36,919 nt of DNA. Source: Rhodobiaceae bacterium (GTDB lineage: Bacteria; Pseudomonadota; Alphaproteobacteria; Rhizobiales; NORP267). The DNA is taken from the NCBI GenBank assembly GCA_020441905.1, contig JAGRLG010000078.1, forward strand, positions 1 through 36,919. The letters are read 5' to 3'. The position numbers were made by a program, and so were the translations under genes. Position 1 is the first letter of the stretch, and each line of letters opens with the position of its first letter. The notes below the pieces were generated by a model, which saw only the letters and a list, made by a program, of their open reading frames with translations, was not told the DNA's origin and did not search any database. Shown piece after piece: positions 5,923 to 15,474 of the stretch.

Positions 5923-7653
5923 ATGGCGGAACGGGGACTTTCGCATTCGACTTCGTGCTGGCGCCAGCACGCCTTGCTGCTGGAGGGGACGGGCAAGCGC
6001 GAGCGCGAGCGCGACCGCAGCCGCGTTGTTCTGGCCATGGGCATGTTCCTGCTGTGCTTTGCGGTGCTCGCGGCGCGGCTCATCGTTCTTGCCGTGGCCC
6101 CGGCGCCGGCGGAGAGCGTCGGCTACAGCGCGCGCCAGGCGCTGTCTGCCAGCCGCCCCGACATTCTCGACCGCAATGGCGAAATTCTCGCCACCGACAT
6201 CAAGACGCCCTCGCTCTACGCCGAGCCGCGCAAGCTGATCGACGTCGATGAGGCGATCGACGGCCTGATGTCGGTGATGCCCGACCTCGACGGCGAAAAA
6301 CTGCGCCACGAATTTGCCACCGACCGCGGCTTTGTCTTCGTGCGCCGCGAGATCACGCCGGCCCAGCAGGCGGCGGTGCACCGGCTGGGCATTCCCGGCC
6401 TCGGGTTCGTTGAGGAAAACCGGCGCGTCTATCCGGCGGGAAACGAGGCATCCCACGTCCTCGGCCATGTCAATGTCGATCAGGAAGGCGGCGCGGGCAT
6501 CGAGAAATATCTCGATGACGAAGGCTTGAAGGTGCTTCGCGAGTCCGGGCTTTCGGCCGAAGGCGCCCAGCGCCCGGTTGCCCTTACCATCGATCTGCGC
6601 GTCCAGCACGCGCTGCGCGCGGAACTGGCGGCGGCGATGGAGCGGTACGAAGCCAAGGCGGCGGCCGGCGTGATCCTGGATGCCAGGACCGGCGAAGTGG
6701 CGGCGATGGTTTCGCTGCCCGACTTCGATCCCAATACTCCCGCCGAAGCGCTCGACCCGGAGCGGCTCAACAGGGTGACGGGCGGGGTCTATGAGCTGGG
6801 GTCCACCTTCAAGGCCTTTACCGCGGCAATGGCGCTCGACGAGGGCTCTGCGACATTGAGCGACAGCTATGACGCCACCAAGCCGATCCGGATTTCATCT
6901 TTCACCATCGACGATTATCACGCCAAGCGGCGCTGGCTGACGGTGCCCGAGATCTTCATCTATTCCTCCAATATCGGTGCCGCGCGCATGGCGCTGGATG
7001 TCGGCAAGGTGCGCCACCGCGCCTTCCTTACCCGCCTTGGGCTGCTTGACGCGCCGGGCGGGGAACTGCCGGAAAAGGCCAAGCCGCTGGTGCCGGCAAA
7101 CTGGAGCGAGGTGACGACCATCACCGCGTCCTTCGGCCATGGCATATCCTCGACGCCGCTGGCAGCCGCCAGCGCCGCCGCGGCGCTGGTCAATGGCGGC
7201 TATCTGCTTCCTGCCACCTTCCTTCCGCGCAGCCGCGCCGAGGCGCGCGACTTGGCCCGCCCGGTGCTGCGCGCCACCACCAGCCGCGACATGCGCTATC
7301 TGATGCGCCTCAACGTGACCAACGGCACCGCCACCAAGGCCGATGCCGAAGGCTACCGTGTCGGCGGCAAAACCGGCACCGCGGAGAAGATCGTCAATGG
7401 CCGCTATGCCAAGAACCGGCTGCTGACCTCGTTCCTGGGGGCCTTCCCGATGGACGATCCGCAATATGTGGTACTCGTAATGCTTGACGAACCGCAAGGA
7501 TCGGCGGAAACCCATGGATACGCCACGGCGGGCTGGAATTCGGTTCCGGTGACCGGGAATATCATCCGCCGCGTGGCGCCCATGCTCGGCATCCAGCCGC
7601 GGCTGGACGAGCCCGGCAAAGGCAAGAGTGGGGTGACACTTGCGTCCTATTGA
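5923..7653 (+). CDS. ftsI: Septal peptidoglycan transpeptidase FtsI (PBP3)
   Basis: FtsI crosslinks peptide stems at the division site and is a penicillin target. The 576-residue protein has a basic cytoplasmic tail rich in RERER, one membrane helix at about residues 35-60 (MGMFLLCFAVLAARLIVLAV), a PBP-dimer domain beginning near SASRPDILDRNGEILATD, and a transpeptidase domain. All three active-site motifs are present: S294-T-F-K297, S348-S-N350 and K483-T-G-T. ATG 5923 lies 1 nt after the ftsL stop with AGGAACGGA upstream; longer in-frame extension into ftsL is rejected. It is the usual class B monofunctional form, acting with FtsW. Confidence 0.97.
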   Translation: MAERGLSHSTSCWRQHALLLEGTGKRERERDRSRVVLAMGMFLLCFAVLAARLIVLAVAPAPAESVGYSARQALSASRPDILDRNGEILATDIKTPSLYAEPRKLIDVDEAIDGLMSVMPDLDGEKLRHEFATDRGFVFVRREITPAQQAAVHRLGIPGLGFVEENRRVYPAGNEASHVLGHVNVDQEGGAGIEKYLDDEGLKVLRESGLSAEGAQRPVALTIDLRVQHALRAELAAAMERYEAKAAAGVILDARTGEVAAMVSLPDFDPNTPAEALDPERLNRVTGGVYELGSTFKAFTAAMALDEGSATLSDSYDATKPIRISSFTIDDYHAKRRWLTVPEIFIYSSNIGAARMALDVGKVRHRAFLTRLGLLDAPGGELPEKAKPLVPANWSEVTTITASFGHGISSTPLAAASAAAALVNGGYLLPATFLPRSRAEARDLARPVLRATTSRDMRYLMRLNVTNGTATKADAEGYRVGGKTGTAEKIVNGRYAKNRLLTSFLGAFPMDDPQYVVLVMLDEPQGSAETHGYATAGWNSVPVTGNIIRRVAPMLGIQPRLDEPGKGKSGVTLASY

Positions 7654-7733
7654 GTAATGGGCTTCCCGCTTAGGAATGGGGGTTCCGAGGATGGGAAGAC
7701 GGACTGCGCACGCGAGAACGGATCATCCAGACC

Positions 7734-9200
7734 ATGCATCTGGGAGAATTGCTGAACGATAACTCGCCCGCCACGGCGCCCTGGCGGGATGTCGAGATCA
7801 CCGGACTTGCCGCGGATAGCCGCAAGGTTGCGCCGGGCTATCTTTTCTTCGCCCTTTCGGGGAGCCATGCCGACGGCGCGCGGTTCATTTCCGATGCCTG
7901 CCAGCGCGGCGCCGCGGCGGTTCTGGCCGGGGCGGCGGCGCAGCAGGCGCGCGAAGCCCAGGCAATTCCCGTTATCACGAGCGGAAATCCGCGCCGCGCG
8001 CTCGCGCTCGCGGCGGCGCGGTTCTATGGCCGGCAGCCCGAATGCGCGGTGGCGGTGACCGGCACCAATGGCAAGACCTCGGTGGCGTCCTTCCTGCGCC
8101 AGATCTGGCTTCAGGCCGGTCTTGGCGCCGCCAGCATCGGCACCGTCGGGCTGGTGACGGCGAAGGGCGAGCGGGCACTCAGCCACACCACGCCGGACCC
8201 GATTGCCCTGCACGAGATGCTGCGCGAGCTGAGCGACGAGGGCATAAGCCATGTCGCGCTCGAGGCGTCGTCCCACGGCCTGGCGCAATACCGCGTCGAC
8301 GGGGTGAAATTCAAGGCGGCGGGATTTACCAATATCAGCCGCGATCATCTCGACTATCACCAGGGCTTCGAGGACTATTTCGGCTCCAAGCTGCGCCTGT
8401 TCGGCGAGGTGATGGCGCCTGGAAGCGCTGCCGTCATCAATGCCGACAGCGACCATGCCGGGGCGGTCGCCGATGTTGCCGCCAGGCGCGGCCTTGAAGT
8501 ATTGACGGTGGGCGAGGCCGGCAGCGCGCTGCGCCTTGTGAGCCACAGCCGCGCCGCGCAGGGCCAGGACCTCGTCGTCGAGGCGGCGGGCCGGCGGCAT
8601 GAATTGACGCTGCCTCTGGTAGGCGATTTCCAGGCGTCGAATGCGCTGGTGGCGGCGGGCCTCGCCATTGCCGCCGGGCTGGACGCGGCGGTGGCCTTGG
8701 CGGCGCTGGAGCGGCTTCGCGGTGCTACCGGCCGGCTGGAAATGGTCGGCCAAACCTCTCGCGGGGCCTTGATTTTTGTCGATTATGCCCATACCCCGGA
8801 TGCGCTCAAGACAGTGCTGGAGACGCTCAGGCCCTATACCAGCCGCCGCCTGATCACGGTATTCGGCGCCGGCGGCGATCGCGACCGGGGCAAGCGGGCG
8901 ATGATGGGCAAGGTGGTTTCGGAACTCGCGGATATCGCCATCGTTACCGATGACAACCCGCGCAGCGAGGATCCCGCCGCGATACGGAGCGAGATCATGG
9001 CGGCGGTTCCGCAGGCCCTGGAGATCGGCGACCGGGGCACCGCCATTGCCGCCGGGATCAAGATGGCCGGGGCGGGGGATGTGCTGCTGATCGCCGGCAA
9101 GGGTCATGAATCGGGCCAGACTGTCGGCGATGTCGTTATTCCGTTCAGCGACCATGAGGCGGTGGCGAGCGCTTTGAGAAGGGGTGGCCGGAGTGGTTGA
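7734..9200 (+). CDS. murE: UDP-MurNAc-L-Ala-D-Glu:meso-DAP ligase MurE
   Basis: MurE adds the third stem residue to UDP-MurNAc-dipeptide in the cytoplasm, using ATP. The 488-residue protein has the three Mur-ligase domains: an N-terminal UDP-binding part with ITGLAADSRKVAPG, the ATP-binding loop TGTNGKTS with K114, and a C-terminal domain with DNPR at residues 407-410 followed by SEDP. DNPR selects meso-diaminopimelate rather than lysine, so this organism should have DAP-type peptidoglycan. ATG 7734 follows an 80-nt gap after ftsI, one of the longer gaps in the operon, and has no strong Shine-Dalgarno. The end overlaps murF. Confidence 0.97.
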   Translation: MHLGELLNDNSPATAPWRDVEITGLAADSRKVAPGYLFFALSGSHADGARFISDACQRGAAAVLAGAAAQQAREAQAIPVITSGNPRRALALAAARFYGRQPECAVAVTGTNGKTSVASFLRQIWLQAGLGAASIGTVGLVTAKGERALSHTTPDPIALHEMLRELSDEGISHVALEASSHGLAQYRVDGVKFKAAGFTNISRDHLDYHQGFEDYFGSKLRLFGEVMAPGSAAVINADSDHAGAVADVAARRGLEVLTVGEAGSALRLVSHSRAAQGQDLVVEAAGRRHELTLPLVGDFQASNALVAAGLAIAAGLDAAVALAALERLRGATGRLEMVGQTSRGALIFVDYAHTPDALKTVLETLRPYTSRRLITVFGAGGDRDRGKRAMMGKVVSELADIAIVTDDNPRSEDPAAIRSEIMAAVPQALEIGDRGTAIAAGIKMAGAGDVLLIAGKGHESGQTVGDVVIPFSDHEAVASALRRGGRSG

Positions 9201-10638
9201 GTCGAAATTCCTATGGTCGGTCGAAGATTTCCTGGCCGCCACCGGCGGGCGGCTCGAGGGCCCGGCGCCCGGGGGCATTAGCGGGGTTTCAATCGACAGC
9301 CGGACCATCGAGCCGGGCGAGGCCTTTATCGCCATTGCCGGCGAGCGCATGGACGGCCACGACTTTGCCGCCGCCGCGCTGGAGGCGGGCGCTTCGCTGG
9401 CGGTTGTCGGGCAGGACAGGGCAGGCGCGATTTCGGCCCGCCCGCTGGTCGTGGTCGCCGACCCGCTGGAGGCGCTGCGCGGCCTTGCCCGCGCCGCCAG
9501 GGCGCGCTCCAGGGCGCGGGTGATCGCGGTAACCGGGAGCGTCGGCAAGACCGGCACCAAGGAGGCGTTGCGCGCGGCGCTGTCACCCAGCGGCGAAACC
9601 CATGCCTCGGAAGCCTCCTACAACAACCAGTGGGGGGTGCCGCTGTCGCTGGCGCGGCTGCCGGAGAGCGCCCGCTTCGCCGTCTTCGAGGTTGGCATGA
9701 ACCATGCCGGCGAGATCAAGCCGCTGTCGAAGCTGATCCGGCCGCATATCGCCATCGTCACCACGGTGGAGCCGGTGCACCTGGCCAATTTCGAGTCGAT
9801 AGACAAGATTGCCGGGGCCAAGGCGGAAATCTTCGAGGGGCTGGAGCCGGGGGGCGCGGCAATCCTCAATTCAGATAACAACTATTTTGCCTATCTTAGT
9901 GCAACTTCAAAGGTTTTCGGCGCTGACACCATCATCGGTTTTGGCCATACCAAATGGGCCGAGGCGCGGCTGGAAAAGGTGTCGCTGCTGGCTGATTGCT
10001 CAACCGCGACCGCCGATATCATGGGCCAGAAGGTGACCTACAAGATCGGTGCGCCGGGTCAGCATCTGGTCGACAACTCGCTGGCCGTGCTGGCCGCGGT
10101 GAGTCTAGCCGGCGCGGACCTGGCACTGGCCGCGCTGGCGCTGGCAAGCTGGAGCGCGCCATCGGGGCGCGGGCGGCGCCATGTCTTCCGCACGCCGCGC
10201 GGGCCGGTGACGGTGGTCGATGAAAGCTACAACGCCAATCCGGCGTCGATGCGCGCGGCGATCGCTACTCTTGGCCGCAGCGAGGTCGCGGCGGGCGGGC
10301 GGCGAATCGCCGTGCTCGGTGATATGCTCGAACTTGGACCCAACGAGGCGGCGCTTCACCGCGACCTCGCGGGGCCGCTGGGCGAAGCGGGGATCGATCT
10401 GGTGTTCACGGTAGGCCGGCGCATGGAGAACCTGCGCGACGCGCTGGAGCGGTCGGTGCGCGCCGGGCACGCCGAGCGCGCGGGAGAACTGGAAGATACG
10501 CTGCTCGACGAAGTGCGCCCCGGCGACGTGGTGATGATAAAGGGGTCGTTCGCCACCGGGCTCGGGGTGCTGGTACAGGGTCTCGAGCGCAATCTTGCGG
10601 CCAAATATGAAATGCGCGCCGGGTCGGCGGGGATGTGA
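9193..10638 (+). CDS. murF: UDP-MurNAc-tripeptide--D-alanyl-D-alanine ligase MurF
   Basis: MurF joins the D-Ala-D-Ala dipeptide made by Ddl to the UDP-MurNAc-tripeptide. The 481-residue protein shows an N-terminal [21 protein letters not shown] motif, the ATP loop [13 protein letters not shown] with K119, the central [14 protein letters not shown] and [11 protein letters not shown] signatures, and [16 protein letters not shown] in the C-terminal part. Two GTG codons are possible, 9184 and 9193. I prefer 9193 because the AAGGGG ribosome binding site at 9179-9184 is then 8 nt away, whereas it would overlap the first. Either way the start lies inside the last codons of murE, so translation is coupled. 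mraY follows 7 nt later. Confidence 0.96.
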   Translation: MVESKFLWSVEDFLAATGGRLEGPAPGGISGVSIDSRTIEPGEAFIAIAGERMDGHDFAAAALEAGASLAVVGQDRAGAISARPLVVVADPLEALRGLARAARARSRARVIAVTGSVGKTGTKEALRAALSPSGETHASEASYNNQWGVPLSLARLPESARFAVFEVGMNHAGEIKPLSKLIRPHIAIVTTVEPVHLANFESIDKIAGAKAEIFEGLEPGGAAILNSDNNYFAYLSATSKVFGADTIIGFGHTKWAEARLEKVSLLADCSTATADIMGQKVTYKIGAPGQHLVDNSLAVLAAVSLAGADLALAALALASWSAPSGRGRRHVFRTPRGPVTVVDESYNANPASMRAAIATLGRSEVAAGGRRIAVLGDMLELGPNEAALHRDLAGPLGEAGIDLVFTVGRRMENLRDALERSVRAGHAERAGELEDTLLDEVRPGDVVMIKGSFATGLGVLVQGLERNLAAKYEMRAGSAGM

Positions 10639-10645
10639 AAGCCAG

Positions 10646-11731
10646 ATGCTGTATTTGCTCGATGCCTTGAGCGACCAGGTGCCGGTCTTCAACCTGTTTC
10701 GCTATATCACCTTCCGCACCGGCGGCGCGATCGTGACCGCGCTGATGTTCGTGTTTCTGTTCGGGCCGGCGACCATCGCCATGCTGCGGGTGCGCCAGCG
10801 CAAGGGGCAGCCGATCCGCGAGGACGGGCCGCAGAGCCATATCCTGGCCAAACAGGGCACGCCGACCATGGGCGGGCTGATGATCCTCGCCGGGGTTTCG
10901 GTGTCCACCCTGCTGTGGGCGAACCTGTCCAACGCCTATGTCTGGATCGTTCTGCTGGTGACGCTGGGCTATGGCGCCATCGGGCTTTACGACGACTATC
11001 TGAAGGTGACCAAGTCCTCCAGCAGGGGCTTTTCCGGCAAGGCCAAGATCCTGGGCGAGATCGCCATCGCCGCCATCGCCGCCATCGCCATCGTCTATGT
11101 CGCCAAGGAGCCGCTGGGCACCACCATTTCGGTCCCGTTCCTGAAGGAACTGGCTTTCAATGCCGGCTGGTATTTCGTCGCTTTCGCCGCCTTTGTCATC
11201 GTCGGCGCCGGGAATTCGGTCAATCTCACCGACGGGCTCGACGGGTTGGCGATCGTGCCGGTGATGATCGCCGCGGCAAGCTTCGGCTTTATCGCCTATC
11301 TCGTTGGCAACGCGGTATTTTCCGAATATCTGCAAATTACTTTCGTATCCGGCACCGGCGAGCTGGCGGTGCTGTGCGGCGCCCTGATCGGGGCCGGACT
11401 CGGCTTCCTGTGGTTCAACGCGCCGCCGGCGATGATCTTCATGGGCGACACCGGGTCGCTGGCCCTTGGCGGCGCCATCGGCGCCATTGCGGTGGCCACC
11501 AAGCACGAACTGGTGCTGGCGATCATCGGCGGCCTGTTCGTGCTCGAGGCGGCGTCGGTGATCGTACAGGTGGTGTCGTACAAACTGACCAAGAAGCGGG
11601 TATTCCGCATGGCGCCGCTGCATCATCATTTCGAGCAGAAGGGGTGGGCAGAAGCCACCATCGTCGTCAGGTTCTGGATCATTTCGGTGGTGCTGGCGCT
11701 GGTCGGGCTCGCCACACTGAAGCTGCGGTAG
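10646..11731 (+). CDS. mraY: Phospho-MurNAc-pentapeptide transferase MraY
   Basis: MraY transfers phospho-MurNAc-pentapeptide to undecaprenyl phosphate to form lipid I at the inner membrane. The 361-residue polytopic protein starts with the usual [22 protein letters not shown] stretch and carries the family motifs [18 protein letters not shown] (catalytic aspartates), [21 protein letters not shown] and PLHHHFE. About ten membrane helices are apparent. ATG 10646 gives the standard start; an upstream in-frame codon at 10595 lies inside murF. A short run of repeated ATCGCCGCC-type triplets at about 11060-11095 encodes an Ala/Ile-rich helix and is not disruptive. Confidence 0.97.
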   Translation: MLYLLDALSDQVPVFNLFRYITFRTGGAIVTALMFVFLFGPATIAMLRVRQRKGQPIREDGPQSHILAKQGTPTMGGLMILAGVSVSTLLWANLSNAYVWIVLLVTLGYGAIGLYDDYLKVTKSSSRGFSGKAKILGEIAIAAIAAIAIVYVAKEPLGTTISVPFLKELAFNAGWYFVAFAAFVIVGAGNSVNLTDGLDGLAIVPVMIAAASFGFIAYLVGNAVFSEYLQITFVSGTGELAVLCGALIGAGLGFLWFNAPPAMIFMGDTGSLALGGAIGAIAVATKHELVLAIIGGLFVLEAASVIVQVVSYKLTKKRVFRMAPLHHHFEQKGWAEATIVVRFWIISVVLALVGLATLKLR

Positions 11732-11737
11732 GCGCAT

Positions 11738-13117
11738 ATGGTCCCGGTCACCTCATGCGCGGACCGGCAGGTTGCCGTGTTCGGGCTTGGCCTGTCCGGG
11801 GTCGCCGCGGCGCAGGCGCTGGAGGCCGGCGGCGCCCAGGTCATCGTCTGGGACGACAATGGCCAGAAACGCCGCCATGCCCGCGACCACGGGCTGACGG
11901 TGGCCGATCTGTCCGGCATCAGCTGGGCCGGCGTCGAAATGCTGGTGCTCAGCCCCGGCGTGCCGCTGACCCATCCCGCGCCCCATTGGAGCGTCGAACT
12001 GGCGCGCGCGGCCGGTGCCGAGGTTGTCGGCGATACCGAGCTGTTCGAGCGCGAGCGCGCCTTGCGGGCGAAGAATTCGCGCCTGGTGGCGATAACCGGC
12101 ACCAACGGCAAGTCGACGACGACGGCGCTGATCACCCATATCCTGGCCGATTCCGGGGTGCCGGTGGCCATGGGCGGCAATATCGGGGTGCCCATCCTGG
12201 CTCTCGACGATGTCGCCGACGGCATGACCTATGTCATCGAATATTCCTCCTATCAGATCGACCTGACGCCTTCGCTCAACCCCAGCGTCGGGGTTTTGCT
12301 CAATCTGTCCGAGGACCATATCGACCGCCATGGCAGCTTCGAGCATTACGCCGAGGTCAAGGAGAGGCTGGCGCGGGCAGCGGCGCGGCGCGGCCTGGCG
12401 GTGATCGGCGCCGACGATGCGGCAAGCCGCAGAATCGCGCTCAGACTGGAAAAATCGGGCGGGCGGGTGCTGCGGGTTTCGGCGCAGGGTCCGGTCGAGC
12501 GCGGAATCTTCGCCGAGGACGGCAAGCTGTTCCAGGCCCTCGATGACAGCGTGCACGAGGTCGGCGACCTCGCCGGAATCGCCAGCCTGCGCGGCGCCCA
12601 CAACTGGCAGAACGCGGCCGCGGCCTTTGCGGTATGCCGCTCGCTCGGCCTGCATGGCGCGGCCATCCAGCGCGCCATTTCCTCCTTTCCCGGCCTCGCC
12701 CACCGCATGGAAGAGGTGCGGCGCATCGGCAAGGTGCTGTTCATCAACGACTCCAAGGCCACCAATGCCGATGCCGCGGCGCGCTCGCTGGGCGAGTTCG
12801 AACCCATTTACTGGATCGCCGGCGGCCAGCCCAAGAGCGGCGGCATCGAGGCGCTGAAGCCGTTTTTCGGGCGCGTCGCCCACGCCTTTCTCATCGGCGA
12901 GGCGGCGGAAAGCTTTGCCAAAACGCTGGATGGAAAGGTCCCGTTTACCATAAGCGGCGATCTTGATAGCGCGGTAGCCGAAGCGGCGCGGGCCGCCGCC
13001 GGATCCAAGGCGGACGAGCCGGTGGTGCTGCTGGCGCCGGCCTGCGCCTCTTTCGACCAGTTCGCCAATTTCGAGGCGCGCGGCTGGGCATTCCGCGAGG
13101 CGGTGGAGCGGCTCTAG
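11738..13117 (+). CDS. murD: UDP-MurNAc-L-alanine--D-glutamate ligase MurD
   Basis: MurD adds D-glutamate to UDP-MurNAc-L-Ala. The 459-residue protein begins with a Rossmann-like UDP-binding part (VAVFGLGLSGVAAAQALEAGG), has the ATP loop TGTNGKSTTTAL with K125, and the MurD features GGNIGVPIL, EYSSYQIDLT, NLSEDHIDRHG, HRMEEV and NDSKATNADAAARSL. The end PACASFDQFANFEARGWAFREAV is typical. It begins 6 nt after mraY. After its stop there is a 54-nt gap to ftsW that contains a 14-bp palindrome. Confidence 0.97.
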   Translation: MVPVTSCADRQVAVFGLGLSGVAAAQALEAGGAQVIVWDDNGQKRRHARDHGLTVADLSGISWAGVEMLVLSPGVPLTHPAPHWSVELARAAGAEVVGDTELFERERALRAKNSRLVAITGTNGKSTTTALITHILADSGVPVAMGGNIGVPILALDDVADGMTYVIEYSSYQIDLTPSLNPSVGVLLNLSEDHIDRHGSFEHYAEVKERLARAAARRGLAVIGADDAASRRIALRLEKSGGRVLRVSAQGPVERGIFAEDGKLFQALDDSVHEVGDLAGIASLRGAHNWQNAAAAFAVCRSLGLHGAAIQRAISSFPGLAHRMEEVRRIGKVLFINDSKATNADAAARSLGEFEPIYWIAGGQPKSGGIEALKPFFGRVAHAFLIGEAAESFAKTLDGKVPFTISGDLDSAVAEAARAAAGSKADEPVVLLAPACASFDQFANFEARGWAFREAVERL

Positions 13118-13120
13118 GAC

Positions 13121-13140
13121 CCTCGCTCGATCGAGCGGGG
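13121..13140. repeat. Palindromic hairpin between murD and ftsW
   Basis: CGCTCGATCGAGCG at 13124-13137 is a perfect 14-bp palindrome. Flanking CCT (13121-13123) and GGG (13138-13140) can extend the stem by three pairs, one of them a wobble. There is no T-tract, so it is not an intrinsic terminator. It may affect mRNA stability or ftsW translation within the operon. Confidence 0.7.
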
Positions 13141-13171
13141 ACCCTTGGGACCAGAACGGGAGCTGAGATCG

Positions 13172-14335
13172 ATGTTCAACTTTGGCCGTGCCGACCGTTC
13201 GGCGCTTGCCGACTGGTGGTGGACCGTGGACCGGGCGCTGCTGGCGGCGATCCTGTGCCTGGCCGTGTTCGGCATCGTCTTTTCGATGGCGGCGAGCCCG
13301 CCGGTGGCGGCAAAGCTCGGACTTGACGAGTTCCATTTCGTCAAGCGGCAGGCGGTCTTTGTCGTTGCCGGACTGGGGCTCATGGTGGCGGTTTCGCTGG
13401 CCTCGCCGCGCCTGATGCGCCGCATCGCCCTGGCGGTTTTCGTCGTCGGCCTGGCGGCCATGGTGCTGGCGCTGTTCCAGGGAGCCGAAATCAAGGGCGC
13501 AAGGCGCTGGCTCGATATCGGCAGCTTTTCGCTGCAACCGTCCGAATTCGTCAAGCCGGCCTTTGTGCTGCTGGCGGCGTGGATGTTCGCGGAGGGCAAG
13601 CGGCGGCCGGAAATACCCGGCGTTGCCATGGCCACGGGCATGCTGGCGCTGGTGGCGACGCTGCTGCTGCTCCAGCCCGATGTCGGGCAGACCCTGCTGC
13701 TGGCGCTGGTGTGGGGCGCGTTGCTGTTCATGGCCGGCATGTCGTGGCGCTGGGTTGGCGGCCTGGCCGGTCTTGGCGCCGCCGGGTTCGTGACCGCCTA
13801 TCTGACGGTGCCCCATGTCACCGAGCGGGTGGACCGGTTTCTCGATCCGGCGTCGGGCGATACCTATCAGGTCGATACCGCGCTCGAGGCGGTGACTCGC
13901 GGCAGCTGGTTCGGGCGCGGGCCGGGCGAGGGCACGATCAAGCGGGTGCTGCCGGATTCGCATACCGACTTCGTCTTCGCCGTTACCGCCGAGGAATTCG
14001 GCATCATCGTCTGCCTGGCGCTGCTTGCCGTCTTCGCCTTCATCGTGCTTCGCGTGCTCTATCGTTCCTTCCGCGAGCACGACATCTTCATCCGTTTTGC
14101 CGCCAGCGGGCTGGTGGTCATGTTCGGCCTTCAGGCGGTCATCAATATGGGGGTCAACCTGGCGCTGCTGCCGGCCAAGGGCATGACCCTGCCGCTGATA
14201 TCGGCCGGCGGCTCCTCGACCCTGTCGATCTGCTATGCGCTGGGCATGGTGGTGGGGCTGACGCGCCGGCGGGTCGGCGCCGAGGCGATGATCGGCGGCG
14301 GTCTTCTGGAAAGCGGAAACCGGTGGCACGCCTGA
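13172..14335 (+). CDS. ftsW: Septal peptidoglycan glycosyltransferase FtsW
   Basis: FtsW is the SEDS-family polymerase that extends glycan strands from lipid II at the septum together with FtsI. The 387-residue protein has a cytoplasmic start and about ten membrane helices. Family motifs are GARRWLDIGSFSLQPSEFVKPAF, the LLLQPDVGQTLLLALVWG helix, DTYQVDTALEAV in the large periplasmic loop, PDSHTDFVFAVTAEEFG and LPAKGMTLPLISAGGSS. ATG 13172 has GGGAG upstream and gives the usual length; an in-frame TTG at 13145 would add nine residues. The 3' end overlaps murG by 13 nt. Confidence 0.96.
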   Translation: MFNFGRADRSALADWWWTVDRALLAAILCLAVFGIVFSMAASPPVAAKLGLDEFHFVKRQAVFVVAGLGLMVAVSLASPRLMRRIALAVFVVGLAAMVLALFQGAEIKGARRWLDIGSFSLQPSEFVKPAFVLLAAWMFAEGKRRPEIPGVAMATGMLALVATLLLLQPDVGQTLLLALVWGALLFMAGMSWRWVGGLAGLGAAGFVTAYLTVPHVTERVDRFLDPASGDTYQVDTALEAVTRGSWFGRGPGEGTIKRVLPDSHTDFVFAVTAEEFGIIVCLALLAVFAFIVLRVLYRSFREHDIFIRFAASGLVVMFGLQAVINMGVNLALLPAKGMTLPLISAGGSSTLSICYALGMVVGLTRRRVGAEAMIGGGLLESGNRWHA

Positions 14336-15474
14336 CGCCGCGGCAAGCAGGGGCGGCGCCGGTGCTGATCTGTGCCGGCGGCACCGGCGGGCACCTGTTT
14401 CCGGCCCAGGCGCTGGCCGAGGAGCTGGAGCGGCGCGGCCTTGTCGTGCATCTGGCGACCGACGCGCGCGGCGGCGGCCTCAAGGGGCGCTTTCCCGCCC
14501 AGGGCATCCATGTGCTGCCCGCCGCCACGATCCGCTCGCGCTCGCCCATCGGCCTGGCGCGCACGGCGGCAACGCTGGCCCATGGCCTGGTTCGCGCCTT
14601 CTTTCTCATCGGGCGGCTCGGGCCGCGGGTTGTGGTCGGCTTTGGCGGCTATCCGACGCTGCCGCCGCTGCTGGCGGCGAGGCTGCGGCGGGTGCCCTCG
14701 ATCCTGCACGAGCAAAACGCGGTGATGGGCCGCGCCAACCGTTTCCTGAGCCGGTTCGCCGACGCCGTCGCGGTCAGTTTCGAGGCCATGGACCTGGTCC
14801 CGGAGGCGGCGAGAGGCAAGCTGCGCCATACCGGGATACCGGTGCGCGGCGCGGTCATCGAGGCGGCGCGGCAGGTGTATGACGTTCCCCTCGCCAGCGG
14901 CGCCCTGCGCCTGCTGGTCTTTGGCGGCAGCCAGGGCGCGCACGCCTTTTCGCAGCTGGTGCCGGAGGCGCTGGCGGCGCTGCCGGAAACCTTGCGCCGG
15001 CGGCTTTCGGTGGTGCAGCAGGCAAGGCCGGAGGATGTGGAGAGGGTGCGCGCGGCTTATGGCAAGGCCGGGATCCCGGCCGTCGTCGAGCCATTCTTCG
15101 ACGACCTGCCCCGGCGCATGGCGCAGGCGCATCTGGTGATATCGCGCTCGGGCGCCAGCACGGTCGCCGAACTCACGGTCATCGGCCGCCCGGCGGTCCT
15201 GGTGCCGCTGCCGGGCGCCATCGACAACGACCAGCTGATGAATGCGCGGGCGCTGGAGCGCGCCCATGCTGCCCGCCTGATGCCGCAATCGGGCCTCACA
15301 GCTGAAGCGCTTTGCGCGGGCATCGGCGAATTGCTGGGCGATTCGGGAAAGCTGGCGGAAATCGCCGCCGCGGCACGGGCGCTCGGGCGCCAGGACGCGG
15401 TGGCGCGTCTCGCCGACCTGGTGGCGGAAATGGGCGCCGGCGGCAAAACAGAACTTAAGGAGAGGGCTTCATGA
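14323..15474 (+). CDS. murG: UDP-GlcNAc:lipid I N-acetylglucosamine transferase MurG
   Basis: MurG is a membrane-associated GT-B glycosyltransferase that converts lipid I to lipid II on the inner face of the cytoplasmic membrane. The 383-residue protein shows the first glycine-rich loop [19 protein letters not shown], then [44 protein letters not shown] and the UDP-GlcNAc-contact region [24 protein letters not shown] followed by DNDQLMNA. The GTG at 14323 is preferred: it gives the conserved start close to its usual place and has a GGAAAGCGGA ribosome binding site; the longer frame through ftsW is a shadow. The stop overlaps the murC ATG (ATGA at 15471). Confidence 0.96.
   Translation: MARLTPRQAGAAPVLICAGGTGGHLFPAQALAEELERRGLVVHLATDARGGGLKGRFPAQGIHVLPAATIRSRSPIGLARTAATLAHGLVRAFFLIGRLGPRVVVGFGGYPTLPPLLAARLRRVPSILHEQNAVMGRANRFLSRFADAVAVSFEAMDLVPEAARGKLRHTGIPVRGAVIEAARQVYDVPLASGALRLLVFGGSQGAHAFSQLVPEALAALPETLRRRLSVVQQARPEDVERVRAAYGKAGIPAVVEPFFDDLPRRMAQAHLVISRSGASTVAELTVIGRPAVLVPLPGAIDNDQLMNARALERAHAARLMPQSGLTAEALCAGIGELLGDSGKLAEIAAAARALGRQDAVARLADLVAEMGAGGKTELKERAS

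Noticed and set aside
11753..14329. Very long (858-codon) minus-strand open frame opposite murD and ftsW
   Set aside because: It is rich in His, Gln, Arg and Asp, as expected for the complement of GC-rich coding DNA, and the sense genes are unambiguous.
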